64,000 nucleotides of DNA from Sphingobacterium sp. B16(2022) (GTDB lineage: Bacteria > Bacteroidota > Bacteroidia > Sphingobacteriales > Sphingobacteriaceae). The notes beneath the pieces are model-generated. The model ran no database searches and was not told the DNA's origin. It saw nothing but the letters and a program-made list of their open reading frames with translations. Shown piece after piece: positions 17,089 through 24,877 of the stretch (the first letter of the stretch is position 1; each line of letters begins with the position of its first letter). The translations under genes were made by a program, and so were the position numbers. The stretch is taken from assembly GCF_012030425.1 (NCBI RefSeq), contig NZ_JAAUVN010000003.1, positions 248,001 through 312,000 on the forward strand, read 5' to 3'.

Positions 17089-18381
17089 ATGAACAGAAGA
17101 AATTTATATATAGGAGTTGCATTGGCGATACTGAGTATCACAGCATGTAAACCATCTCTCGACGAATTCACACCTTCAGCAGGAACAAAAGCTGACTTTA
17201 GTAAATATATTGCCATTGGAAATTCTCTTTCTGCAGGATTCGCTGATGGGGGACTATATCTTGATGGCCAAAAAGTAGCTTTTCCATTGCTCATCTCAGA
17301 ACAACTTCAAAAAGTAGGCGGAGGCGAGTTCAAATCTCCATTTTTTAGCGAGGAGCAGTCCAATGGATCGGGCTATATTCGTCTTAAAGCATTGGTCAAT
17401 GGCCAACCAGTAACAGAACAGGTTACAGACAAATTAGCTTACCGCTCCGCTAGTCCAAAATTATTAACGAAATTTACTGATCCGATCAATAATTTAGGGG
17501 TACCGGGTATGCGTATGGATATGGCTTTTGCACCTGGCATAGGAACAGCAGCTGGAAATATGTACTTCGAACGTCTATTACCAGAAGGCACTCCACCAAC
17601 AATGAATTATTTCACTTATTCTACGTCACAAAATCATACGTTCTTTACATTTTCATTGGGAAATAATGATGTATTGGGGTATGCAACCAATGGAGCTGTT
17701 AATGAAGGTCCAACGACAACATTAACCTCTACAGCACTGTTCAATACCCTATTGAATAATTATGTAACAACATTAACAGCAAAAGGGCAAAAAGGTGTGT
17801 TAGCAACGATCCCTGATGTAACATCCGTGCCTTATTTTACAACAGTAACACGTCAAGCGCTTCTAGCGGCAGTAAATGCCGCAAGTACAACCAAAGTGAC
17901 TGATATTTACATCGCAACTAAGACGGGCCCGCGAGCTGCTACGGATCAGGATTTCTTTGTCCTCCCTTTTTCATCGGCAGGTTTATTGGGTGTTCCAAAT
18001 GTAAACAAAATACCTTACGGATTACACCCGCTCAATCCTGTTGAGGACAAATATGTTTTAGATACAAAAGAAGCTGCAGAAGTGGTAGTGCGTGTCAATG
18101 ATTTCAATAAATCAATTAAATCGATCGCCGCGTCTAAAGGCTTAGCTGTCGCAGACGTCAATGCATTTTTAACAGCTGTTAAAAATGGCATCCGCATCGA
18201 TGGTCTATCGGTAAGTGCGAAATATATCACTGGAAATGGGTTTTCATTGGACGGAATACATTTGACGCCTATTGGAAATGCATTAATGGCAAATGTATTT
18301 ATTGAAGCCATCAATAAAACGTACGGTGCTCAAGTTCCGAGGTTAAATATATCTGATTATAGAGGTGTGAAACTTCCATAA
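17089..18381 (+). CDS. SGNH/GDSL-type hydrolase lipoprotein
   Basis: A lipid-anchored esterase/lipase-like protein. The lipobox is SITAC (Cys20). The SGNH block I is IAIGNSLSAG with nucleophile Ser46; the block III Asn may be in FSLGNNDVLGYA; block V is DGIHLTPIGNALMAN with the Asp-x-x-His pair. The 430 aa protein therefore keeps the catalytic elements. Position directly behind a FadL-type porin fits an esterase that frees acyl chains for uptake, but the substrate is inferred only. A hairpin terminator follows. Confidence 0.85.
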   Translation: MNRRNLYIGVALAILSITACKPSLDEFTPSAGTKADFSKYIAIGNSLSAGFADGGLYLDGQKVAFPLLISEQLQKVGGGEFKSPFFSEEQSNGSGYIRLKALVNGQPVTEQVTDKLAYRSASPKLLTKFTDPINNLGVPGMRMDMAFAPGIGTAAGNMYFERLLPEGTPPTMNYFTYSTSQNHTFFTFSLGNNDVLGYATNGAVNEGPTTTLTSTALFNTLLNNYVTTLTAKGQKGVLATIPDVTSVPYFTTVTRQALLAAVNAASTTKVTDIYIATKTGPRAATDQDFFVLPFSSAGLLGVPNVNKIPYGLHPLNPVEDKYVLDTKEAAEVVVRVNDFNKSIKSIAASKGLAVADVNAFLTAVKNGIRIDGLSVSAKYITGNGFSLDGIHLTPIGNALMANVFIEAINKTYGAQVPRLNISDYRGVKLP

Positions 18382-18402
18382 AAATATTAATAAATGGTTT
18401 GG

Positions 18403-18438
18403 TAAAAGGGTGTATCATAATTATGATCACCCTTTTTA
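18403..18438 (+). terminator. Terminator after GDSL gene, with nested palindrome
   Basis: AAAAGGGTG (18404-18412) pairs with CACCCTTTT (18428-18436); the apical part TCATAATTATGA is itself a perfect palindrome, extending the stem past a small bulge. T-rich 3' end. Confidence 0.85.
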
Positions 18439-18554
18439 TATTTATCCTCAATTAGATGTGTTTAGGGTAATAAGTATATCTTATTATGTATATAACCGCT
18501 TTGTAAGAAAAAAGTAATAACAAGTCATGTTATTTACGTGTCAGCGCAATTATA

Positions 18555-18585
18555 TTGTTAATGAAAGCAAATTTCATTAAATTTG
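18555..18585 (+). promoter_or_regulatory. Promoter of osmC-like gene (-33 TTG, -7 TAAATTTG)
   Basis: TTG at 18555-18557 and TAAATTTG at 18578-18585 are separated by 20 bp, the spacing expected for Bacteroidota vegetative promoters. This is the best two-part match I found in the window. Confidence 0.55.
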
Positions 18586-18592
18586 TATATAC

Positions 18593-18598
18593 AAGGAG
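18593..18598 (+). promoter_or_regulatory. Unusual Shine-Dalgarno sequence AAGGAG
   Basis: AAGGAG ends 8 nt before ATG 18607. A near-perfect Shine-Dalgarno is rare in this phylum; here it decides the start (MKVTLN) over the in-frame TTG at 18583. Confidence 0.65.
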
Positions 18599-18606
18599 AT
18601 TCAATC

Positions 18607-19023
18607 ATGAAAGTAACACTAAATCGTCAAAATAAAGCAGTTCACTTTGAAGCAGCAAGCGAACTATCCAATGTAAAAGTAAATATTGATGGTTCAGAAG
18701 CTATTGGTGGTGAAGGCAAAGGAGTTCGCCCGATGGAATTAGTCTTAATGGCACTAGGCTCATGTAGTGTATTTGATCTTTCTTCTATTTTGACGAAACA
18801 GCGTCAGGAAATTGAAGATATACAAGTTGAGGTTGAGGGAAAACGCCGCGAGGAAATTCCAAATATCTTTACAGATATCCACATTAGCTTTTATCTAAAA
18901 GGTGCTATTGATGAAATTAAAGCTCAAAAGGCAGCAGAATTGGCGGTCAAAAAATACTGTTCGGTACATGATATGCTTGCCGCAGGTGGTATCAATATCA
19001 CCTATTCACTCAAAATCAATTAA
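18607..19023 (+). CDS. OsmC/Ohr family protein
   Basis: A small (138 aa) member of the OsmC family, thiol-dependent peroxidases acting on organic hydroperoxides. Both redox cysteines are kept: one in ALGSCSVFDLSSIL and one in KKYCSVHDMLAAG. The N-terminus (VTLNRQNKAVHFEAASE..., GSEAIGGEGKGVRPMELVLMALG) fits the YhfA-like subgroup more than Ohr. The gene has its own promoter and a clear Shine-Dalgarno, and a shared terminator downstream, so it is monocistronic. It adds to the peroxide-defence functions around 12-16 kb. Which peroxide it uses is not visible. Confidence 0.9.
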   Translation: MKVTLNRQNKAVHFEAASELSNVKVNIDGSEAIGGEGKGVRPMELVLMALGSCSVFDLSSILTKQRQEIEDIQVEVEGKRREEIPNIFTDIHISFYLKGAIDEIKAQKAAELAVKKYCSVHDMLAAGGINITYSLKIN

Positions 19024-19077
19024 TAATAGTGGAATGCTTAGCTCATAATCTGAACTTACGCATTGTAAAATAAAAAC

Positions 19078-19117
19078 ATACAAAAACCAGATAACTATTG
19101 CTATCTGGTTTTTGTAT
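19078..19117. terminator. Bidirectional terminator with 16-bp stem
   Basis: ACAAAAACCAGATA (19080-19093) pairs with TATCTGGTTTTTGT (19102-19115), extended by AT pairs on both ends, 8-nt loop. It separates converging osmC-like and outer-membrane protein genes. Confidence 0.92.
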
Positions 19118-19137
19118 TTTAATATTATGCTCGCGAA

Positions 19138-21513
19138 TTACAACCTCCCCTGCTCTTCCGTCTTTTTAGGTACAATGGAATTATTCTTTATCTTCTGATT
19201 GCCAAAATGATAGCGTAATGTTATATTGACTTTGCGTGTATCTCGATAATCGTTATAGTAATTATTTTGGTCCGCATATTTTGAAGATACCCTTTGTCTT
19301 TCCGATTTAAAAATATCCATAAAAGAAAGATTGACTTCAAACCGTTTACCAAAAAACTTACGGCTCGTGATCAGATAGGTACTAGAATAACCTGTGATCT
19401 TAAAAGGTCCCTGTATGGTAGGCGACTCAAAGGTGTTTCCAAGCTCAAGGTTCCAGTCGCTTTCTTTATTCAGCACGAAAATTGAACTAAAATTTCCATT
19501 GGCCATCCACACTCGATTACGATACAATTGCATATCGCTACCTTGATAATTATTGACATTGTACATCCCTTCCAGTTGTGCGTTTAAACTCCAATTTTTC
19601 AATAATTGAAAACTTTTACCCAAATCTACACCTGCTCCCTGCCCGTTTCGAATATTCGTGTAATGATAGATCAATTGATGATTTATATTATCTTGAATAG
19701 CAATCTCCATGGACGGCCATTGCTCATATCGATAAAATAAATCTACATTCCATTCTTTTTTCGTTAACGTAATATTGAGATTATGAATAATTGTAGCCTT
19801 CAACCGCGGATCTCCCTGAAAATAAGAAAAAAGATTATAATAGGACTTCGCCGGGTTTAACCACGAATAAGCAGGTCTGCTGATACGCTTACCGTAAGAA
19901 ACCCCCCATTGGTATTCCTGATCTGTTTGGTACTGAGCATAGAAGGTTGGAAAGAGTACCCAATAATTTTGATTATTCCGGTCTTCCGGTTCTGAGACGA
20001 CTCCTTCCAATGCCGTATTTTCAAGACGCAAACCTCCTTTCCAGCTCCATTTTCGCCATTTATATGCTATTGATCCATATACAGCCGCCTGCTGTTCATC
20101 GTAATCAAAAATATTACTCTTATCTGATCGAGGCTCAAAACTTCCTGAAGCATCATCTGAAAACATTAAGGTACTTTTCGTTTTCACAGCACTAAACTTA
20201 CCTCCAAACTCAATGGCAATATTATTCATATTTACAGAAAGATCGAGCTGTGTTGTGAATAATTGGTTCTGTGTAGCATTGTCACTCAGAAAGCGCGTAC
20301 TTTTAGGATCTTGATTCTTAAATTGTAGATCTGTCCATACATCCTGTAGATTAGATTTACGATTTGTTGTAAAATAGGAAGACCAATTTGCATTCCAGTT
20401 GGAATTTATTTTTTTATTAACCTGCAAGTAATAGTTATTGGTTTTACGCGATTCGATATGATCGTTCTGTGTTAAATAAGAAGACTCCAGTAACCTATCC
20501 TTATTATAGATGGAAGTCGGTACTTGATATAATCCTGTTGATTTTGGTCCATAATATCCGTTTAGACCGACGGCAATATTCCAGATACTATCCGGCGTGT
20601 AGTCGAGCGAAAACACATAACTGTTTTGACTATTATTTTTATCAACACGGGTCATAACACTTTCCCAGGAAGTTTCATCTTTGGGGTAGTAAACAAAATC
20701 TGTCCCATAGCGCGCATATGTCCCTCTTCCAAAATTATAAGTGGCGCGAACATTAACTTTTTCATTTTTATAGTATTGGGTCAGTCCAAATAGTTGCTTA
20801 CCATAATTACTTTGCTCTGCCAATGCCAGTAGCGTACCTCTGTACCCAAATAGTTGCGATTTATTGAGTTTTATATTAATAATAGTACTTCCCTCCGCTT
20901 CATATTTTGCAGGTGGACTTGTAATGACCTCAATAGATTGAACATCCGATCCTGCTGTATTTTCGAGTAACGTTTTTAGTTCTTCCCCGCTCATCATCAG
21001 TTTTCTTTCATTAATCATGACAACTACTTTTTTGTCTCCACGTACAGTTATACTACTTCCACTTACCATAACCATAGGTGTCCGTTTTAAAATATCCCAA
21101 CTGTTCAATCCGGATAGGTTACTTCCTTGCACATTAAACTCTAAACGATCAATTTTTCGAGTAACCCTTGGTCTTTTACCGGTTACTTGCGCTTCTTCCA
21201 ATTTCGACTCATTAGGACTTAACTTTATTAATAATGGAACTTGTAAGGTATCTGATCGAAAATTCAATTCTCGGCTCTGATAATTTAAATGGGATATTGC
21301 CATACGATATAGCCGGTTGTCTTCTATTACAAAATCAAACCTACCGGCAGTGTCGAGACTTAATGTGTGGATGGGTTTACTTATACTGTCCAATAAAATG
21401 ACAGTTGCTCCTTTCAAAGGAATTTCGTTTTGATCGCACACACTACCGGATAAACGCTTCCCTTGAGCCTGTCCAAGAAAAGGTAATAATAATAGAATAA
21501 TTAGATACTTCAT
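19138..21513 (-). CDS. Outer-membrane beta-barrel protein with carboxypeptidase-regulatory and plug-like domains
   Basis: A 791 aa TonB-receptor-like protein of the Bacteroidota OMP beta-barrel family. Signal peptide MKYLIILLLLPFLGQAQ; then a carboxypeptidase D regulatory-like domain (LSGSVCDQNEIPLKGATVILLDS...); a short plug (LSGLNSWDILKRTPMVMVSGSSITVRGDKKVVVMINERKLMMSGEELKTLLENTAGSDVQSIEVITSPPAKYEAEGS); and a long barrel ending LRYHFGNQK. It lacks an obvious TonB box and has no SusD partner, so energised uptake is uncertain. It is divergent from a histidine kinase/response regulator pair with 114 bp between the starts, which suggests that the pair controls it. Confidence 0.87.
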   Translation of the reverse strand: MKYLIILLLLPFLGQAQGKRLSGSVCDQNEIPLKGATVILLDSISKPIHTLSLDTAGRFDFVIEDNRLYRMAISHLNYQSRELNFRSDTLQVPLLIKLSPNESKLEEAQVTGKRPRVTRKIDRLEFNVQGSNLSGLNSWDILKRTPMVMVSGSSITVRGDKKVVVMINERKLMMSGEELKTLLENTAGSDVQSIEVITSPPAKYEAEGSTIINIKLNKSQLFGYRGTLLALAEQSNYGKQLFGLTQYYKNEKVNVRATYNFGRGTYARYGTDFVYYPKDETSWESVMTRVDKNNSQNSYVFSLDYTPDSIWNIAVGLNGYYGPKSTGLYQVPTSIYNKDRLLESSYLTQNDHIESRKTNNYYLQVNKKINSNWNANWSSYFTTNRKSNLQDVWTDLQFKNQDPKSTRFLSDNATQNQLFTTQLDLSVNMNNIAIEFGGKFSAVKTKSTLMFSDDASGSFEPRSDKSNIFDYDEQQAAVYGSIAYKWRKWSWKGGLRLENTALEGVVSEPEDRNNQNYWVLFPTFYAQYQTDQEYQWGVSYGKRISRPAYSWLNPAKSYYNLFSYFQGDPRLKATIIHNLNITLTKKEWNVDLFYRYEQWPSMEIAIQDNINHQLIYHYTNIRNGQGAGVDLGKSFQLLKNWSLNAQLEGMYNVNNYQGSDMQLYRNRVWMANGNFSSIFVLNKESDWNLELGNTFESPTIQGPFKITGYSSTYLITSRKFFGKRFEVNLSFMDIFKSERQRVSSKYADQNNYYNDYRDTRKVNITLRYHFGNQKIKNNSIVPKKTEEQGRL

Positions 21514-21616
21514 ACTTGATTAAATTGCTGCTACAAAGTAGCCTCAAGTAGTGGAGAGCGATGGTTAATAAAGAGTTAATGGTAGGTTAAGGTTCCATTT
21601 ATTCAAAATCGCAACC

Positions 21617-21624
21617 TATATTTG
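21617..21624 (+). promoter_or_regulatory. TAnnTTTG -7-like element at the histidine kinase start
   Basis: TATATTTG ends only 3 nt before the ATG at 21628, in the 114-bp divergent spacer. A functional promoter here would yield a leaderless mRNA or place the start inside the kinase. Confidence 0.35.
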
Positions 21625-21627
21625 TAT

Positions 21628-22962
21628 ATGGAACTTAAGTCTAAAAACTATATTTATTTTTTCACGATCCTCTTTGTTATCCTTATGGGCATTCAATCCT
21701 ATTTGCTCTTGAATTCTTTTCAATTGAAGAAAAGGGAGATATATTCGCTAACAAAAGAGAAACTAGGAAAAATAGATGAGACTGACGCTCTATTCGACAA
21801 TGATCTCCTTAATAATCAAGACGCAACTTCTTACTACATACAACTAGCTCAGAAAAAAATTACGCTTGCAACGCTGGAAAGCAGTTATGCTGATAAAGTA
21901 AATAAAACTGAGAAAGCGTTGACACATTATGTAGATAGTCTTTTTTCCCCATTAGGTTTTCAGGTAAGATTACAAAAAGAGATTCTGCAAATCACCTTTC
22001 AAAACGCTCAAGAAAAACTGATCAAAAAACCAATAATTGTCTATAAAACAAGTGGTGAGATGACGCATCCATTGGAGTTATCTTCTGGAACCTGGTCTAC
22101 TGAAAAAACTGTTAAACAGTTAACGAAAGAACAGTCAACAATCACTGCTGAGCAGGAAGATAAACAGTACAGTTTTCTTGTTCTTCGAAGATCAACGTTT
22201 GAGGTGGTCAATATCAACTGGATTGTTTTTAAGGAGTTAGCATTCCTACTCTTCAATTCAACATTGATTCTATTGGCTTTATTATTCTTATTTTATCGAA
22301 CATATCAGAATTTAAAACAGCAACAGAGAAAGATTAGTCAGTTGCATGATGCCGTTGACAATATTTCGCATGAACTAAAAACGCCCATTGCAACGCTTAA
22401 AGTAGCTTTAAAAACAATTCAAAAACAACCTGATCCTACCATTCTAGCCGTTATGGAACGTCAAGTGGAACGTCTGGAAAACACTTTACAACCTTTGCAT
22501 GAAAGTGACAAAACAGATGCAGACATCCCCATTACCTTTGATCAAGTGAAGATGATACTTGCTGATTTTAAACTTGCTCATCCTCATATAAAATTTGATA
22601 TAAATGAGTTTTCAACAATCGAAATACCAATTAACGAATCCGATTTTACGACCATTATTGTCAATCTTATGAATAACAGCATCAAGTATGGTGCTTCTCA
22701 TCTGAGTGTATCAATTTCCACGAACAAGAATTTATTTGAAATCCAAGTACGTGATAATGGGATAGGAATGGCTTTAAAAGAAATTCCTCATATCTTTGAG
22801 AAATTCTACCGCATACAAAAAAATAATATCCATGATAGCAAGGGTTTAGGACTAGGATTATATCTTGTCAATACGATTGTAGGGCGTCATCAAGGCAAAA
22901 TAGACGTTACTAGCAAAATCAATATAGGAACTACTTTTAATATTATAATTCCCCATGAATAA
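21628..22962 (+). CDS. Sensor histidine kinase
   Basis: Membrane-bound two-component sensor, 444 aa. TM1 is near 5-25 (YIYFFTILFVILMGIQSYLLL) and TM2 near 200-222 (FKELAFLLFNSTLILLALLFLFY), enclosing a periplasmic sensor of about 170 residues with no family I recognise. The dimerisation/phosphoacceptor block DNISHELKTPIATLKVAL contains His248. The ATPase domain has N-box NLMNNSIKYG, G1 VRDNGIGMAL, F-box EKFYRIQ and G2 GLGLGLYLV. The 3' end overlaps the response regulator gene by 8 bp, so translation is coupled. Divergent from the outer-membrane protein gene at 19138-21513, its probable target. Confidence 0.94.
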   Translation: MELKSKNYIYFFTILFVILMGIQSYLLLNSFQLKKREIYSLTKEKLGKIDETDALFDNDLLNNQDATSYYIQLAQKKITLATLESSYADKVNKTEKALTHYVDSLFSPLGFQVRLQKEILQITFQNAQEKLIKKPIIVYKTSGEMTHPLELSSGTWSTEKTVKQLTKEQSTITAEQEDKQYSFLVLRRSTFEVVNINWIVFKELAFLLFNSTLILLALLFLFYRTYQNLKQQQRKISQLHDAVDNISHELKTPIATLKVALKTIQKQPDPTILAVMERQVERLENTLQPLHESDKTDADIPITFDQVKMILADFKLAHPHIKFDINEFSTIEIPINESDFTTIIVNLMNNSIKYGASHLSVSISTNKNLFEIQVRDNGIGMALKEIPHIFEKFYRIQKNNIHDSKGLGLGLYLVNTIVGRHQGKIDVTSKINIGTTFNIIIPHE

Positions 22963-23626
22963 ACTTTTGTTAATTGAAGACGATGCTGATTTCGGATTTA
23001 TGTTGCAGCATTATTTACAGCTTTCCGGATATGATGTGCACTGGATGCAAAGCCCAGCGGAATTACTGCTTGCTGAAAATATACTTCCTTACGATCTATT
23101 AATTTTGGATGTAATGTTACCCGTTAAAAGCGGTTTCACATTAGCGCAGGAGATCAAAGAATACTATCCTGAAGTCCCTTTTATTTTCCTAACCGCCAAA
23201 GAACAAAAAATAGATAAAATAACAGGTTTAAAAATTGGCGCTGACGATTACCTAACAAAACCCTGTGATCCAGAGGAATTAGTATTACGAATCCAAAATA
23301 TCCTAAAGCGTAATAAAAAAACTGATCAGATCACATCAATTACCCTTGGTAGTTATCAATTTTTCCCTCAGCGATTACTCCTCACTCATCCACTGGAACA
23401 ATTTAAACTAACAGAAAGAGAAGCGAAGCTCTTACAGTTTCTATGTCAACGCAATGGTTCTCTTGTGACAAGGGAAGAAATCTTACAGCAAGTCTGGGGT
23501 AACAGTGACTTTTTTAATGGCCGCAGCATGGATGTTTTCATTACGAGATTACGCAAGTACCTCAAACATGATTTAAATCTACACATTACTTCTTCAAGAG
23601 GTGTAGGCTTTAACATTTCCTTTTAA
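22955..23626 (+). CDS. OmpR/PhoB-type response regulator
   Basis: A 223 aa DNA-binding response regulator. Receiver domain 1-115: acidic pocket IEDD (9,10), phosphoacceptor Asp52 in LLILDVMLP, Thr in FLTAKE and Lys in YLTKP. Winged-helix domain in the C-terminal 95 residues (FKLTEREAKLLQFLCQRNGSLVTREEILQQVWGNSDFFNGRSMDVFITRLRKYLK...SSRGVGFNI). It overlaps the kinase gene by 8 bp, the normal arrangement of a cognate pair. The operator site is not identified; the short spacer at 21514-21627 is the first place to look. Confidence 0.96.
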   Translation: MNKLLLIEDDADFGFMLQHYLQLSGYDVHWMQSPAELLLAENILPYDLLILDVMLPVKSGFTLAQEIKEYYPEVPFIFLTAKEQKIDKITGLKIGADDYLTKPCDPEELVLRIQNILKRNKKTDQITSITLGSYQFFPQRLLLTHPLEQFKLTEREAKLLQFLCQRNGSLVTREEILQQVWGNSDFFNGRSMDVFITRLRKYLKHDLNLHITSSRGVGFNISF

Positions 23627-23656
23627 GTATGCGCGCTTGGTACTTATATCGTGATA

Positions 23657-24712
23657 TTAGGTATCTAAACTATCTTCTCTTTTTTGCCATAATTTTTCTG
23701 CCCAACGACCAACAAACCAGAATGATACTGCCAAAATAAGAAAAAAGATTGCACGATTGATATTATCCCAAAGGTATTCTACATATCTTGTGTAGACATT
23801 CAATACAAAAAATACAAAACCAATTTCTCTTGTTGTATTGTCTTTCATCTTCAGTCCATAGATAACGAGACCTGCGGCTACTGCTGTCGACAACAGACCC
23901 CAATAAAAGATGTGGTACTGTCTTACTAAAGTCCATTCATAGAAATCTGAATAATTACCAAAAATAGAAAGAGACCACAATGAAATCATTAAGTATAGTA
24001 AGCCAATGAGGTAGCTTAGCGGTTGAAATTCTATCAGTTTTTTGAACCGTGGCTGCACATAAACAGCAATTAATGTCAGCATTAGTCCAAAAATAGTAAA
24101 ACGTAGTGGGTAATTCATTCCCCAGAACTTAAATCCCCAATCACTATGATATGCTGTTTCGGTCGCAAACCAGATTCCTAATGCAACAAGCATAAATACC
24201 CATATGAGCTTAGATTTTAAGCGGTTCGCGAGATATCCGTATATGAGGACTGATAATAGAAATAGTAAAGAATAGTGCATACTATTCTTATCCAATACCT
24301 TTCCTAAAAATCCGATGCATGCTGCTGTCGAAAAAACACCTATCAACATCATGGTTTCAATAGAAAGATTTTTATTAGGAAATTTTGTTTTGTAACGAAA
24401 GCCGAGGGTATAAAACAATACAGCTAAAGCACCAAAAAAGAGACAGAATAAAATATTGGGCGCTTCGTACAGTGTATCTACAAATTTGAGAAATGCAGTA
24501 TCAGTCATTAAAGAAAAAACTGCAAATACCAAAGATGCTAAGGCAACCCAAAATGCATACCGTGCTAGGCGCTTCCAATCAAAGCTTTTGACATCAATGC
24601 TATCGACCATAGCTTTTGCTGTCGATGCATCAATTACATTTTCCTTTTCCCAAAATTGTATTGCTTCTTCTAAGGATTCTTTTTCTTGTTTAGTAACGTC
24701 TAATTTCTTCAT
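23657..24712 (-). CDS. Polytopic membrane protein, DUF2157-like
   Basis: The first 50 residues form a soluble helical segment (VTKQEKESLEEAIQFWEKENVIDASTAKAMVDSI), as in DUF2157 proteins. It is followed by about nine to ten membrane helices from residue 53 to 340, ending in a basic tail (WAEKLWQKREDS). No catalytic motif is visible and the function of the family is not known to me. The gene is alone on its strand, converging on the response regulator gene (30 bp between stops) and divergent from uvrA. Confidence 0.7.
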   Translation of the reverse strand: MKKLDVTKQEKESLEEAIQFWEKENVIDASTAKAMVDSIDVKSFDWKRLARYAFWVALASLVFAVFSLMTDTAFLKFVDTLYEAPNILFCLFFGALAVLFYTLGFRYKTKFPNKNLSIETMMLIGVFSTAACIGFLGKVLDKNSMHYSLLFLLSVLIYGYLANRLKSKLIWVFMLVALGIWFATETAYHSDWGFKFWGMNYPLRFTIFGLMLTLIAVYVQPRFKKLIEFQPLSYLIGLLYLMISLWSLSIFGNYSDFYEWTLVRQYHIFYWGLLSTAVAAGLVIYGLKMKDNTTREIGFVFFVLNVYTRYVEYLWDNINRAIFFLILAVSFWFVGRWAEKLWQKREDSLDT

Positions 24713-24823
24713 ATAACTTTTGTGGTTGCAAAATACAAATTATACCTTTCACTTAGGGTATAGATTTGCAATAGCGTGACAATAATAAAGAGGTGAGCAC
24801 TCTTAAAGTTCATTAAAAATAAG

Positions 24824-24831
24824 TAATTTTG
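24824..24831 (+). promoter_or_regulatory. TAnnTTTG -7-like element of uvrA
   Basis: TAATTTTG matches the -7 consensus and ends one base before the first in-frame ATG (24833). A transcript from here would begin past that ATG, supporting ATG 24878 as the translation start. Confidence 0.4.
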
Positions 24832-24877
24832 CATGTTTGCAGAAATTCATCTGCGTTTGGAAGAAAACAGCGGTTAC

